A stretch of DNA of 64,000 nucleotides from Sphingomonas abaci (GCF_014199625.1 NZ_JACHNY010000006.1:186001-250000); one strand, 5' to 3'; counted from the stretch's first letter, positions 18,693 to 29,524 are shown. Numbers and translations are program-made. The notes: generated from the letters alone by a model not told the origin.

Positions 18693-20987
18693 ATGGGCGA
18701 CACGACGATCACGCGGCGCGGCGCGCTGCTCGGCGCGGGCGCGATCGCCGCCTGGGCGACCAGCCCGGCGCGCGCGCTGCTCGCCGCCACCGATACGATG
18801 GCGATGCCCGCGCAGGTGGCGGCGCTGGTCGGCCGGATGACGCTGGAGGAGAAAGCGGGGCAACTGACGCTGAACGCGGCGGCCTGGAGCGGCGGCATCG
18901 CCACCGGGCTCAACCCGCCCGCGGCCGGCGGCGTCAGCTTCGACCAGCAGCTCGCCGATGCGGTGGCGGGCAGGCTGACCGGCGTGTTCAACGGCAATGG
19001 CGCGGAAATGGCGCGGCGGATGCAGGGCGCGGTGATGCGGGGTTCGCGGCTGAAGATCCCGCTGATCTTCGCCGCCGACGTGATCCACGGCCATCGCACC
19101 ATCTTCCCGGTGCCGGTCGCCGAGGCGGCCAGCTTCGAGCCGTCGCTCGCCGAGCGGACCGCGCGCGTCGCGGCGTACGAGGCCGCCGCCGCCGGCATCG
19201 ACTGGACCTTCTTCCCGATGGTCGACATCGCCCGCGACCAGCGCTGGGGCCGGACCATGGAGGGCGCGGGCGAGGATGTGCTGGTCGGCAACCTGTTCGC
19301 GGCCGCCCGCGTGCGCGGCTTCCAGGGCCAGGACCTCAAGGCGAACGACGCGATGATGGCCTGCGTCAAGCATTTCGCCGCGTACGGCGCGGTGGCGGCA
19401 GGGCTCGATTACAACGAAGTCGATATGTCCGAGCGCACGCTGCGCGAGGTCTATCTGCCGCCCTATAAATCCGGCTTCGATGCCGGTGCCCTGTCGGGCA
19501 TGGCCTCGTTCAACGAAATCTCCGGCATCCCCTCGCATGGCAATCCCTGGCTGATGCAGACGGTGCTGCGCGACGAGTGGAAGTTCCCCGGCATCATCGT
19601 GTCCGACTATACCGGCGACGAGGAGATGATCGCCGCCGGCTTCGCCAAGGACGGGCGCGACGCGGCGCGGATCGCGTTCCTGGCGGGGGTCGATATGTGC
19701 ATGCAGAGCAACCTCTACATGCTGCATCTGCCCGGGCTGGTCCGCGACGGCCTGGTGCCACAGGAGGTGCTCGACCGCTCGGTGCGACGCGTGCTGATGG
19801 TCAAGCATCGATTGGGGCTGTTCGACGATCCGTTCCGCCGCATCGACGTGAAGCGGGAAAAGGCGCGGTCGCGCACGAAGGCCAGCCTGGCGCTGGCCCG
19901 CGAGGCCGGCCGCAAGTCGATCGTCCTGCTCAAGAATGACGGCGACCTGCTGCCCCTGCCCAAGGCCGGCCGCCGCCTGGCGCTGATCGGCCCCTTCGCC
20001 AGCGGCCAGCACGACCTGAACGGCCCGTGGGTGGTCTATGGCGACAATGGGCAGGCGGTGGACCTCGCCACCGGGCTGCGCGCCGCGATGGCCGATCCGG
20101 CGCTGCTCAGCGTCACCGCCGGATCGGGCGTCGAGGCGGCGCTGCCCGGCGGCATCGACGCCGCCGTGGCGGCGGCGCAGGCGGCGGATATCGTACTGCT
20201 GGCGATCGGCGAGAGCGAGACGATGTCGGGCGAGGCGCAGTCGCGCACCGAGATCGTCGTGCCCGCACCGCAACAGGCGCTCGCCGAGGCGGTGGCGGCG
20301 ACCGGCAAGCCCGTGGTGGTGATCCTGAAGAACGGGCGCGGCCTGGCGCTGCACGGCGCGGTGCGCGACGCGCCCGCCATCCTGATGACCTGGTTCCTCG
20401 GCTCGGAAAGCGGCCATGCCACCGCCGACGTGCTCTTCGGCGACTATTCGCCCTCGGCCCGCCTGCCGATCAGCCTGCCCTTCGAGAGCGGACAGGAACC
20501 CTATCATTACGACCACAAGGCCACCGGTCGCCCCGCGCCGGCGGGACCACGCCAGCCGTACAAGACGCAATATCGCGAAGCGCCCAACGCGGCGCTCTAT
20601 CCGTTCGGCCATGGCCTGACCTATGGCCGGCCCGACTATGCCGGCCTGACATTGGGCAGCCCCACCTTGCCCTGGGACGGCGCGATCGAAATCGCCGCCA
20701 CCGTCCGCAACGGCGGCACGCGCGCGATCGAGGAGGTGGTGCAGCTCTATATCCGCGACCGCGTCGCCAGCATCACCCGCCCGGTCCGCCAGCTCAAGGG
20801 CTTCCGCAAGGTGGCGCTGGCTCCGGGCGCGAGCGAGACGGTACGCTTCACGCTGCGCCGCGCCGACCTGCTGTTCTACGGCGTCGACAATCAGCCGACG
20901 GTCGAGCCGGGAACGTTCGACGTCTGGATTGCCCCCTCGGCCCAGGCGGAGGGCGTGCATGGGACGTTTGACCTGACCCAGGCGTAA
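18693..20987 (+). CDS. bglX: GH3 beta-glucosidase (BglX-like)
   Basis: 764 residues with an N-terminal twin-arginine signal ([16 protein letters not shown]), so it is probably periplasmic. The GH3 barrel contains [45 protein letters not shown] and [12 protein letters not shown] with the nucleophile Asp305. The second domain and a C-terminal fibronectin-like domain ([23 protein letters not shown]) are complete. It removes terminal glucose from beta-linked oligosaccharides. Because it pairs with a GH144-type enzyme under a shared operator, beta-1,2-linked glucose oligomers are a good guess. A GAGAGAG site precedes the ATG. Confidence 0.92.
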   Translation: MGDTTITRRGALLGAGAIAAWATSPARALLAATDTMAMPAQVAALVGRMTLEEKAGQLTLNAAAWSGGIATGLNPPAAGGVSFDQQLADAVAGRLTGVFNGNGAEMARRMQGAVMRGSRLKIPLIFAADVIHGHRTIFPVPVAEAASFEPSLAERTARVAAYEAAAAGIDWTFFPMVDIARDQRWGRTMEGAGEDVLVGNLFAAARVRGFQGQDLKANDAMMACVKHFAAYGAVAAGLDYNEVDMSERTLREVYLPPYKSGFDAGALSGMASFNEISGIPSHGNPWLMQTVLRDEWKFPGIIVSDYTGDEEMIAAGFAKDGRDAARIAFLAGVDMCMQSNLYMLHLPGLVRDGLVPQEVLDRSVRRVLMVKHRLGLFDDPFRRIDVKREKARSRTKASLALAREAGRKSIVLLKNDGDLLPLPKAGRRLALIGPFASGQHDLNGPWVVYGDNGQAVDLATGLRAAMADPALLSVTAGSGVEAALPGGIDAAVAAAQAADIVLLAIGESETMSGEAQSRTEIVVPAPQQALAEAVAATGKPVVVILKNGRGLALHGAVRDAPAILMTWFLGSESGHATADVLFGDYSPSARLPISLPFESGQEPYHYDHKATGRPAPAGPRQPYKTQYREAPNAALYPFGHGLTYGRPDYAGLTLGSPTLPWDGAIEIAATVRNGGTRAIEEVVQLYIRDRVASITRPVRQLKGFRKVALAPGASETVRFTLRRADLLFYGVDNQPTVEPGTFDVWIAPSAQAEGVHGTFDLTQA

Positions 20988-21419
20988 CGGTTGGCGGCGG
21001 TGACGCCGCCGCCAAAGTCCCGACACCGCCTTGAACACTACACCACCCCGGCGGAGGCCGGGGTCCAGTCGCGGATCGTGTCGAGCGACCGACAAACGTC
21101 TGCCGAATGGTCCCCGGGCTTCGCCGGGATGATCGGACAGGAGTAGCGAAGCTCCCGCCCTTGCATGGATGCAGGTTTGAGTGCTTTGCGGCTTCGGAAA
21201 GGGCCGCGGCACTTTCTGCGCGAAGCCGCGAAGTGGTTTCGCACGCGGACGCGCAGAGCGGGTGCCGCTGCCGCGACAGCGGCTTATACTTCCTGTCTCT
21301 GGATTGATGCGGCGCGCTTCCGCGCACGCCTGAGGTCTTTGCCTCCTCCGCGCCTCGGCAACTCCGCGTGCAATCCTCTTGGCGCTTTCTCTTGGACCAA
21401 GCGCCCCCCGCTCCCCTCG
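20988..21419. other. Intergenic region between bglX and clpX
   Basis: No credible gene in about 430 bases. A GC stem (GGCGGCG / CGCCGCC, 20993-21010) directly follows bglX and may act as a terminator, though no T run follows. Next come the palindromic elements listed separately. The remainder to 21419 shows no start with a ribosome-binding site and no coding bias. Confidence 0.5.
21046..21128. repeat. Palindromic intergenic repeat element, sphingomonad type
   Basis: Two GC-rich palindromes, CCCCGGC-ggag-GCCGGGG (21046-21063) followed by TCCAG, and CCCGG-N6-CCGGG (21113-21128), flank about 50 bases. CCCCGGC..GCCGGGGTCCAG strings are dispersed between genes in many sphingomonad genomes, from memory. 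Only this copy is in the window, so the repeat character cannot be proved here. Confidence 0.45.
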
Positions 21420-21457
21420 AAAAACAAGGGCGCCGGATCGTGCCCGATCCGACGCCC
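21420..21457 (-). terminator. Rho-independent terminator of clpX
   Basis: On the reverse strand a stem of about 12 pairs (GGGCGTCGGATCG / CGATCCGGCGCCC) is followed immediately by TTGTTTTT. It lies 25 bases after the clpX stop. Confidence 0.85.
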
Positions 21458-21482
21458 TCCCCAACGCACATCACCCGAAGGA

Positions 21483-22748
<1,266 letters not shown>

Positions 22749-22889
22749 TCAAACCATCCTTCGCGAGGAAGCTCGTTCCTCGAATGTCGGGCCGGGCATG
22801 GTAACCCGGCCGTCAGGGGCGCGGCAATGTCCAATCGTCCTAAACGACATCGATTTGTCACGATGGCGACAGGACGACCGGATGCCACG

Positions 22890-23591
22890 TCAGGCCGCCG
22901 GCGCGGTCGGCGCGGCCACGTCGTCGGCCGGGGTCGGGCGCTTGTCGAACACCTGGTCGATCAAGCCGAATTCCTTGGCCTCCTCGGCGCTCATGAACTT
23001 GTCGCGGTCCATGGCGCGCTCGATCTCCTCCAGCGGCTTGCCGGTGTACTTGGCATAGAGCGTGTTGAGGAAATGGCGCATGCGCAGGATCTCGCGCGCC
23101 TGGATTTCAATGTCCGACGCCATGCCCTGCGCACCGCCCGAGGGCTGGTGGATCATGATCCGGCTGTTGGTCAGCGCGACTCGCATCGACGGCTCGCCGG
23201 ACGCCAGCAGGAAACTTCCCATCGACGCCGCCTGCCCGATGCATACCGTGCCGACACGCGGCCGGATATATTGCATCGTGTCGTGGATCGCCATGCCCGC
23301 CGTGACGACGCCGCCCGGCGAATTGATGTACATGAAGATGTCCTTCTTCGGGTTCTCGGACTCGAGGAAGAGCAGCTGCGCGGTGATGAGGCTGGCCATG
23401 CCGTCCTCGACCCCGCCGGTCACGAACACGATCCGCTCGCGCAGCAGGCGCGAGAAGATGTCGAACGACCGCTCGCCGCGGTTCGACTGTTCGATCACGA
23501 TCGGGACGAGACCCGCCTGGGTCTGCCGCAGGCCGAGCCCGGCGCTCATCAGCGGGGTCGCGAAGTCACCGGTCTCGAACGGATTGTGCAT
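22890..23591 (-). CDS. clpP: ATP-dependent Clp protease proteolytic subunit ClpP
   Basis: 233 residues with the serine-protease triad Ser123 ([11 protein letters not shown]), His148 (MIHQPSGG) and Asp197 (MDRDKFMS). It assembles as two heptameric rings that degrade proteins delivered by ClpX or ClpA. The C-terminus has an Ala/Pro-rich extension ([11 protein letters not shown]), a little longer than in E. coli. It is followed by clpX. The intervening 141 bases may hold a separate clpX promoter. Confidence 0.97.
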   Translation of the reverse strand: MHNPFETGDFATPLMSAGLGLRQTQAGLVPIVIEQSNRGERSFDIFSRLLRERIVFVTGGVEDGMASLITAQLLFLESENPKKDIFMYINSPGGVVTAGMAIHDTMQYIRPRVGTVCIGQAASMGSFLLASGEPSMRVALTNSRIMIHQPSGGAQGMASDIEIQAREILRMRHFLNTLYAKYTGKPLEEIERAMDRDKFMSAEEAKEFGLIDQVFDKRPTPADDVAAPTAPAA

Positions 23592-23647
23592 GGATCACTC
23601 TCTTATGCCCTGTAAGGCCCCCTATGTCGCGTGGGCGGCCGGGGAGT

Positions 23648-24580
23648 TCAAGCCCCGGCAAAAGGTGCCGGGTGCGCGAGATAGGCCAGTCGCCGCACCT
23701 CGCGCCGGCCGCGCACCACCGTATCCAGAATCAGCCCCGCGAACAGGCTGAGCGCGGCGAGGATCACCAGGCCGGTCGCCAGCACCGCGGTCGGCATCCG
23801 CGGCACCAGCCCGGTATGGAGATAGGTGACGACCAGCGGCGCGGCCAGCACCAGCGCCAGCACCAGCAGCGCTGCCCCCGCGAGACCGAAGAACAGCAGC
23901 GGTCGCTCGATCCGGTAGAGCGTCAGGATCGTCGATAGGATGCGCCAGCCATCGCCATAGGTGGACAGTTTGGAGGTCGATCCTTCCGGCCGCGCGAAAT
24001 AGGGCGTCTCGATCTCGGCGCAGGGCATCTTCAGCTCCAGCGCGTGGACGGAGATTTCGGTCTCGATTTCGAACCCCGCCGACAGCGACGGGAAGCTCTT
24101 GACGAACCGGCGCGAGAAGACGCGGTAGCCGGACAGGATATCGGTGAAGCTGCGCCCGAACAGCCGCGCCAGCATCCCCGTGAGCAGCGCATTGCCGAAG
24201 CGGTGGCCACGCCGATAGCTTTCCTGGACCTGGCTGATCCGGCTGCCCACGATCATGTCGAGCTGCTCGTCCAGCAACGCTGCGATCAGCCGTGGCGCGG
24301 AGGCGGCGTCATAGGTCGCATCGCCATCCGCCATCACATAGACGTCGGCGTCGACATCGGCGAACATCCGCCGCACCACCGCGCCCTTGCCCTGGATCCG
24401 CTCGCGGCGGACGATCGCCCCCGCGCGTCGCGCGACGGCGACCGTGCCGTCGCTGCTGTTGTTGTCATAGACATAGATGGCAGCGCCGGGCAGCGCCGCG
24501 CGGAACCCGGCGACCGTCTGCGCGATCGCCGCCTCCTCGTTATAGCAAGGCAACAGGACGGCAATCGTCGGTTCGGTCAT
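23648..24580 (-). CDS. GT2 glycosyltransferase, polyprenyl-phosphate type
   Basis: 310 residues. The N-terminal GT-A fold has IAVLLPCYNEEAAIAQTV, YVYDNNSSDGT, and VYVMADGDATYDAAS with the metal-binding acidic motif. The C-terminal part has two transmembrane helices (FGLAGAALLVLALVLAAPLVV and a later Leu-rich one). This architecture fits dolichyl/undecaprenyl-phosphate sugar synthases, which load a sugar onto a lipid carrier at the inner membrane. The sugar cannot be read. It lies between tig and clpP on the same strand with small gaps, but a functional link to them is not evident. Confidence 0.85.
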   Translation of the reverse strand: MTEPTIAVLLPCYNEEAAIAQTVAGFRAALPGAAIYVYDNNSSDGTVAVARRAGAIVRRERIQGKGAVVRRMFADVDADVYVMADGDATYDAASAPRLIAALLDEQLDMIVGSRISQVQESYRRGHRFGNALLTGMLARLFGRSFTDILSGYRVFSRRFVKSFPSLSAGFEIETEISVHALELKMPCAEIETPYFARPEGSTSKLSTYGDGWRILSTILTLYRIERPLLFFGLAGAALLVLALVLAAPLVVTYLHTGLVPRMPTAVLATGLVILAALSLFAGLILDTVVRGRREVRRLAYLAHPAPFAGA

Positions 24581-24614
24581 CGCCAGCCTTGTGGGTTACC
24601 CTGATATCGTCGAC

Positions 24615-24639
24615 GCCCCGACCCCTGACGGGCCGGGGC
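24615..24639. other. GC hairpin downstream of tig
   Basis: GCCCCG / CGGGGC arms within the 72-base gap between tig and the glycosyltransferase gene. No T run follows, so it is at best a weak or factor-dependent terminator. Confidence 0.35.
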
Positions 24640-24652
24640 GCCGCGTCGCCGA

Positions 24653-26284
24653 TCACTCGGCGGTTTCGGCCTTGACCTTCTTCGCGCGCGGCTTCTTCGC
24701 CGGCGCGGCGTCGGCCGCCTCGGTGCCTTCCGCCGCTTCGGCCGCCTCGGGCGCGGACTCGACGATCTGGGTCTCCTCGCTCACCGGTGCAGCCTTCTTG
24801 GCGCGCGGCTTCTTGGCGGCGGCCTTCTTCGGCGCGTCCTCGCCGGCCGGCTCGGCCTGCGCCGCGTCGTCATGCGCATGGTCATGGCCGTGGTCGTGGC
24901 CGTGATGGTCATGATCGTGATCATGGTTGTGGACGTGCGTGCCGGTCGCGAAGCCGTCCTCGCTCTCGATCGCGGCCTCCAGCTCCTCGCGGGTGGTCTC
25001 GCGATCGGTCACGGTCGCCTTCTCGAACAGGAAGTCGACGACCTTGTCCTCATAGAGCGGGGCGCGCAGCTGGGCGGCGGCCATCGGCTCCTGCTGGACA
25101 TATTGGATGAAGCGCTGGCGATCCTCTGGGCCGTACTGCTGCGCGGCCTGCGCGATCAGGCGGTTCATCTCCTGGTTGCTGACCTCGACGCCATTGGCCT
25201 GGCCGATCTCCGACAGCAGCAGGCCCAGGCGGACGCGGCGCTCGGCGATCTTGCGGTAATCGTCGCGCTCCTTCTCCATCTCGGCCTTGGCGGCCTCCGG
25301 ATCGGCCTCGTGGGTCGCCTCATGCTCCAGCTGCGCCCAGATCTGGCCGAACTCGGCCTCGACCATCGACGGCGGCACTTCGAAGTCATGACCCTCGGCG
25401 AGCTGGTCGAGCAGCTTGCGCTTCATATGGGTGCGGGTCAGGCCGTTATGCTCCTGCTCGATCTGCCCCTTGATCAGGCCGCGCAGCTGCTCCAGGCTTT
25501 CCAGGCCCAGACCCTTGGCCATCTCGTCGTCGATCACGCTTTCGCCGGCGGTCTTCACCGACTTGACGACGATGTCGAAGGTGGCGGGCTGGCCCGCCAG
25601 GTTCGCCGCGCCGTAATCCTCGGGGAAGGTGACCTGGAGCTGCTTCTCCTCGCCGACCTTCACGCCGACCAGCTGGTCCTCGAAGCCGGGGATCAGGCGG
25701 CCGGCGCCCAGTTCGACCGGCATGTCGCTGCCGGTGCCGCCCTCAAAGGCGACGCCGTCCGCGGTCTTGCCGACGAAATCGACGGTGACCTGGTCGCCCA
25801 TCTCGGCGGCCTTGTCGCCCGCGTCGTTCCAGCGCTTCTGCGAATCGGCGAAGGTCTTGAGCTGCGCATCGACCGCCGAATCGGCGACCGGCACGGTCAG
25901 TCGCTCCAGCGTCAGGCCATCGATCGCCGGGGACGGCACCTGCGGCAGCACTTCCATCTCGACCGTCACGACCGCGTCCTGGCCGGCCTCATAGCCGTCC
26001 TTCAGCGCAACCGAGGGCTGCATTGCGGGGCGCAGGCCATTGTCACCGATCAGCTGCTGGATGCCCTGCTGGATCGCGGCGTTCAGCGCGTCCTGCGCCA
26101 GCGATTCGCCGTGCATCTTGCGGACCAGATTGGCCGGCACCTTGCCGGGACGGAAACCGGGCATCCGCACCTGCGGCGCGACGCGCTTCACCTCGGCCTC
26201 GACCTTCTGGTCGATATCCTGGGCGGTGATGGTCAGCGTGTAGGCGCGCTTCAGCCCCTCGTTGAGCGTCTCGACAGTCTGCAT
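24653..26284 (-). CDS. tig: Trigger factor with His/Asp-rich and Lys/Ala-rich C-terminal tail
   Basis: 543 residues from the ATG at 26284. An in-frame upstream extension would run into the tRNA gene and is rejected. The ribosome-binding domain (FRPGKVPANLVRKMHGES), the FKBP-type isomerase domain (GDQVTVDFVGKTADGVAFEGG) and the C-terminal chaperone domain are complete by about residue 445. It cradles nascent chains at the ribosome exit. About 95 additional residues follow: a His/Asp run (residues 449-473), then two blocks of KKPRAKK embedded in acidic Ala-rich sequence. Most trigger factors end near 430-450 residues. The tail is likely disordered, and it could bind metal or help retain the protein at RNA. 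Confidence 0.95.
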   Translation of the reverse strand: MQTVETLNEGLKRAYTLTITAQDIDQKVEAEVKRVAPQVRMPGFRPGKVPANLVRKMHGESLAQDALNAAIQQGIQQLIGDNGLRPAMQPSVALKDGYEAGQDAVVTVEMEVLPQVPSPAIDGLTLERLTVPVADSAVDAQLKTFADSQKRWNDAGDKAAEMGDQVTVDFVGKTADGVAFEGGTGSDMPVELGAGRLIPGFEDQLVGVKVGEEKQLQVTFPEDYGAANLAGQPATFDIVVKSVKTAGESVIDDEMAKGLGLESLEQLRGLIKGQIEQEHNGLTRTHMKRKLLDQLAEGHDFEVPPSMVEAEFGQIWAQLEHEATHEADPEAAKAEMEKERDDYRKIAERRVRLGLLLSEIGQANGVEVSNQEMNRLIAQAAQQYGPEDRQRFIQYVQQEPMAAAQLRAPLYEDKVVDFLFEKATVTDRETTREELEAAIESEDGFATGTHVHNHDHDHDHHGHDHGHDHAHDDAAQAEPAGEDAPKKAAAKKPRAKKAAPVSEETQIVESAPEAAEAAEGTEAADAAPAKKPRAKKVKAETAE

Positions 26285-26340
26285 TGGGTGCCTTCGATCT
26301 GGAGAAAATTGTGTGCGACCCGCCATGCTCCGGGCGGGAC

Positions 26341-26425
26341 TGGTGCGGGCGAAGGGACTCGAACCCCCACATCTTGCGATACTGGAACCTAAATCCAGCG
26401 CGTCTACCAGTTCCGCCACGCCCGC
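26341..26425 (-). tRNA. tRNA-Leu, anticodon UAG
   Basis: The acceptor stem GCGGGCG pairs with CGCCCGC, followed by A and an encoded CCA. The anticodon arm is CTGGA-TTTAGGT-TCCAG, so the anticodon is TAG (reads CUA and other CUN codons). There is a long variable arm as in class II tRNAs, and the T arm has GGTTCGAGTCC. It lies 56 bases upstream of tig on the same strand. Confidence 0.93.
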
Positions 26426-26536
26426 ATGTCCGGACCCGCCGTAGGGCGCGCGTCTATACCAGTCCAGCCTTACCTAGCAAGCGGGGACGCAACCTGTGCG
26501 CGAGACAGCGCGTTCGAGGGGCTGAAGGAGACGATC

Positions 26537-26698
26537 ATGGCGACCCAACCACCCCCCGAACAGCCGACGCCGTCCAGCCAGCCGGTGCAGCCCGACGCCC
26601 CACCGCCCGAGATCGCGCCGCCGGGCCCCGATATCGATCAGCCCTCACCCGGCACGCCGGCAGGCGATCCCGGCACGCAGCAGCCGGCGGAGATCTGA
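26537..26698 (+). CDS. Proline-rich small protein (53 aa)
   Basis: An AAGGAG site lies seven bases before the ATG at 26537. The product is almost entirely Pro, Gln, Ala, Asp and Gly (PPPEQPTPSSQPVQP and similar), so it should be disordered and soluble. It is followed after one base by the next gene, so the two are co-transcribed. Function unknown. Confidence 0.55.
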   Translation: MATQPPPEQPTPSSQPVQPDAPPPEIAPPGPDIDQPSPGTPAGDPGTQQPAEI

Positions 26699-26699
26699 G

Positions 26700-26957
26700 G
26701 TGGCAAACACCCCCAGCAGCGATGCGACCGGCGAGGGCCGGCCCGAGGATCATGTCGGCACCGATCCCAATACGCCGATCGAGCGGCGCGACGACGACGC
26801 GCGCAGCGATCTGGAACAGGCGGTCGCCTCCCGCGCCGATGCGGTCGAACGCGGCGAAGGCGGCCCGGAGCCGGAGACCTTCACCGATCCCGGCCGCTTC
26901 GACGGACCGTCGGGCACCGGCGGGACGGTCCGGAACCAGGATCTGACGCAGCAGTGA
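26700..26957 (+). CDS. Small acidic disordered protein (85 aa)
   Basis: Begins at a GTG directly after the preceding stop codon (TGAGGTG). The sequence is rich in Asp, Glu, Gly and Arg, with a likely short helix at RSDLEQAVASRADAVERGEGG. No signal peptide or membrane segment. The low-complexity acidic composition and pairing with the proline-rich gene suggest a sphingomonad accessory stress protein, but this is a guess. A perfect hairpin follows. Confidence 0.55.
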   Translation: MANTPSSDATGEGRPEDHVGTDPNTPIERRDDDARSDLEQAVASRADAVERGEGGPEPETFTDPGRFDGPSGTGGTVRNQDLTQQ

Positions 26958-26962
26958 CGCAA

Positions 26963-26985
26963 GCGGCGGGGCCCGGCCCCGCCGC
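26963..26985. terminator. Bidirectional hairpin between convergent genes
   Basis: Perfect 9-base stem GCGGCGGGG / CCCCGCCGC with a 5-base loop, located between two genes that converge. It lacks a clear T run on either side. Confidence 0.55.
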
Positions 26986-27003
26986 CCTCCCGACTTCGCG
27001 CGG

Positions 27004-27609
27004 TCAGGCGCCCAGGCGCGCCGAGGCAACCAGGTCCCGCACCCGGCCAATGTCCCGACCGAAGAAGTGGATGCTCGGCGCCTCGAAGGTGATCATGTAC
27101 AGGCGGCCGCCAACGATCGCGGCGACGGCCTCGCCCTGCCGTTTGACTTCCTCGCCCTGCCGAGTGAAGCCGTAGCGGAAACGTACGGCCTTTTCTCCCA
27201 GGAAGGATGCCGGCTCGCTGGCGTCGATCGTGACCAGCGGCGTGTCCAGGGCGATGCGATAGCTTTGTTCGAACAGCGCCGGCAGGTCCGTCAGCAACAT
27301 GGTCGAGGAGAAATGCGGCAGCGGCTTGGTGCGCTTGGCCACCTCGCGGAACAGCGGCCGTCCGGTCTCGATCCCGCCATAGAAGGTCAGGTCGTTCAGC
27401 GGGTCGCCGTCAAGCGTCCATGTCTCGGTCTGGCGGCCCGGTCGTGCGCCCAGCCGGTTCCACTCGGAGGCCGGCGCCACCGTCAGCGCCGATTTGGCCA
27501 CCGCCACGCGCTGCCCGGCGGCGACCAGCGTATTGCCGGCCCAGGCGGCGGCCGCCCCCGTCAGCACCAGCAGCGCCGCCGCCACGCGGCCGATCATCGG
27601 TCCCATCAT
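27004..27609 (-). CDS. Secreted hypothetical protein
   Basis: About 200 residues. The N-terminal segment MIGRVAAALLVLTGAAAAWAG is a signal peptide. The start is ambiguous among ATGs at 27609, 27606 and 27597, all behind a GAGAGGGGAG site. The mature part is a beta-rich domain (WTLDGDPLNDLTFYGGIETGRPLFRE, VRFRYGFTRQGEEVKRQGE, GRLYMITFEAP), as in small periplasmic proteins of unknown function. It is encoded 11 bases after the M48 protease gene on the same strand, so it is probably part of that operon and may act with the protease in the envelope. Confidence 0.65.
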   Translation of the reverse strand: MMGPMIGRVAAALLVLTGAAAAWAGNTLVAAGQRVAVAKSALTVAPASEWNRLGARPGRQTETWTLDGDPLNDLTFYGGIETGRPLFREVAKRTKPLPHFSSTMLLTDLPALFEQSYRIALDTPLVTIDASEPASFLGEKAVRFRYGFTRQGEEVKRQGEAVAAIVGGRLYMITFEAPSIHFFGRDIGRVRDLVASARLGA

Positions 27610-27620
27610 CTCCCCTCTCC

Positions 27621-28790
27621 TCACGTCAGCAGCGCCGCGAGCATCGATGCGTCCGCCGCATCGGGTCGCGCCGCCAGATAGTGGCGCAGCGCCTGCCGCC
27701 CCTCGTCCACCTGCCCGCCGCGCAGCAGCGCCAGGCCCAACCCCCGCCAGCTTTCCGGATGACCCGCGTTCAGGCCGATCGCCTGGCGGTACAGGTCGGC
27801 GGCGGCCACCAGATCGCGCGGATGGCCCCGACCACGGTACAGTTCGGCGCGGGCGAACAGCAGATCCTCGCTCCAGCCCGCCTCCGCGATCTGCCGCAGC
27901 AGAACGTCCGTTCCCTCGAAATCGTTGAGCTTCAACTGGTCTTCAAGGAAGGCCGATCGCCAGGGCGCGATCGCTCCGACCAGCCGCTGGTCTCCGGACT
28001 CGCCGCCGGGCGGCAGCGCGGCCGCCGCCGCGCGGAGGTCGGCGGCGCGCTGCGCACTGGTGGGATGGCTGGCGAAGAAGCTGACGCGGTCGTAGCGATG
28101 GCTGCGCTGGCGGCGTCCCAGCGCGGTCGCATCCGCCTCGTCCATCAGCCGCATCCAGATCGCAGGCAGCGCCCGCGCGTCATAGCCGGCGGCGGCGCCA
28201 TAGCGCGCGCCGAGCAGGTCGGCCTCGCTCTCGTCCGCGCGGCTATGCGTGAAGATCGAGCCGATCGCCTGGGTCTGCACGACCAGGCCGGACACGCCGC
28301 CCAGCACGCCGGCCCAACTGGCGATGTCGGTCATCACGCGACCGTGGCGCAATCGGCCTAGCCCGTGCCGCCGCTCGAAATGCGCGAACTCATGGCCCAG
28401 GATACCGGCCAACTCGGCTTCGCTGCGGACCCGCAGCAACAGCCCGCTCCAGATCTGGAGCGCACCATTGGGCATCATCGTCGCATTGAACTGCGGCACG
28501 CGCATCACATAGAGCCGCACCGCCGCGCAGCGATCGGGCCCGACCGTGCGGCAGAAAACGCCCCGCACATAGGCATTGAGGGCCGCATCGCGGATCACGA
28601 AGGCCGAGTCGCGCAACTGCCGTTCGTACTCGTCGGCCTTCATCCACAGCCCGCGCTCGTCCACGGTGCTGGGCTGGTAGAGCCCGGCATAAGGCGGCAG
28701 CGCGCCCGCCCCGGACGCTGCGCCGGCCCGGACGGGCGCACCGGCAAGCGCCAGTCCCGCCAGCAGCGCCGCGATGCCGGCGCGGATCAC
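27621..28790 (-). CDS. M48-family metalloprotease with TPR-like C-terminus
   Basis: 389 residues from a GTG at 28790 that overlaps the stop of the preceding gene (GTGA). A signal peptide (IAALLAGLALAGAPVRAGA) is followed by an M48 domain with zinc-binding HEFAH (133-137) and the third ligand Glu187 in RADESEAD. The C-terminal third has TPR-like helices (LFARAELYRGRGHPRDLVAAADLYRQAIGLNAGHPESWRGLG). The layout resembles BepA/YfgC, a periplasmic protease and chaperone that monitors outer-membrane protein assembly. A similar role is plausible. The length is somewhat shorter than E. coli BepA. Confidence 0.87.
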   Translation of the reverse strand: MIRAGIAALLAGLALAGAPVRAGAASGAGALPPYAGLYQPSTVDERGLWMKADEYERQLRDSAFVIRDAALNAYVRGVFCRTVGPDRCAAVRLYVMRVPQFNATMMPNGALQIWSGLLLRVRSEAELAGILGHEFAHFERRHGLGRLRHGRVMTDIASWAGVLGGVSGLVVQTQAIGSIFTHSRADESEADLLGARYGAAAGYDARALPAIWMRLMDEADATALGRRQRSHRYDRVSFFASHPTSAQRAADLRAAAAALPPGGESGDQRLVGAIAPWRSAFLEDQLKLNDFEGTDVLLRQIAEAGWSEDLLFARAELYRGRGHPRDLVAAADLYRQAIGLNAGHPESWRGLGLALLRGGQVDEGRQALRHYLAARPDAADASMLAALLT

Positions 28791-29524
28791 TGGCCCGAAC
28801 CGGCCGGGACTGGAACAGCGCCGGGAAAGCCCTCCAGCAATTGCGCGACCCGCTTGGCGGCGCCGTCGGCGGTGCGGACATCGCCGCCCATCTGGCGATC
28901 GGCGTTGAGCCAGATCAGCTCGCCGGTGCGCAAGTCGACCAGCCCCGCATAGCCCTTGTGGACGCCCGAAGTGACCGGCACCCGCGCCATCAGGGCGACG
29001 ATCTGGAGCATCTTCCGCCCGGTCGAGCCGAATTGGTCCTCGGTCAGCAGGAACAGGCCATAGCCGCAGCCGCTGCCCTGGCCGAGCGCCGCGACGCCCG
29101 GCCCCATGGTCCAGTCGAACTGGCCGGCGCGCTTCTTGGTCGGCAGGCGATTGCCGGGGAAGAATTGATATTCGATCACCGAATCGGCGACCACGGAGAA
29201 GAGCGCGCGATAGGCGGCGAGCGCCGCGGCCGCCTCGCCCACGGGCGCCGCCGCCGTGACGATGGGGTGTCCCATCCCCTGTTGCGCGCGCCCCAGCGCC
29301 GCGTCGAGATGCTCGCGCGCCTCCTGCGTCCAGTCGGCATTGGGCTCTGCGATGCCGCCGGTGGACTGGGCGCCGACCGATATGTCCGGGCGGAACAGCA
29401 GGATGCAGGCGCCCGGCGCCATGGCGAAACCGGGCCGGCTGGCCGATTTCTCCTGCGCGAAGGCGGCGACCGGCGACAGGATGCACGACATGGCACCCAG
29501 CCACGCCGCGAGACGATGCATCAT
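28787..29524 (-). CDS. Secreted hypothetical protein upstream of M48 protease
   Basis: 245 residues with signal peptide MMHRLAAWLGAMSCILSPVAAFA. The mature part contains ACILLFRPDISVGAQSTGG, EYQFFPGNRLPTKKRA and KGYAGLVDLRTGELIWLNADR, a pattern I associate loosely with conserved envelope proteins that hold a beta-sandwich, without a named function. It overlaps the M48 gene by four bases and is first in a three-gene run. Co-expression with a BepA-like protease suggests outer-membrane maintenance. Confidence 0.65.
   Translation of the reverse strand: MMHRLAAWLGAMSCILSPVAAFAQEKSASRPGFAMAPGACILLFRPDISVGAQSTGGIAEPNADWTQEAREHLDAALGRAQQGMGHPIVTAAAPVGEAAAALAAYRALFSVVADSVIEYQFFPGNRLPTKKRAGQFDWTMGPGVAALGQGSGCGYGLFLLTEDQFGSTGRKMLQIVALMARVPVTSGVHKGYAGLVDLRTGELIWLNADRQMGGDVRTADGAAKRVAQLLEGFPGAVPVPAGSGQ

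Noticed and set aside
18642..21464. 940-residue open frame on the - strand
   Set aside because: Antisense to the GH3 beta-glucosidase; low-complexity composition and no domain signature.
26285..26419. In-frame N-terminal extension of trigger factor
   Set aside because: The extension is the translated tRNA-Leu gene and its flank; the true start at 26284 matches the family.
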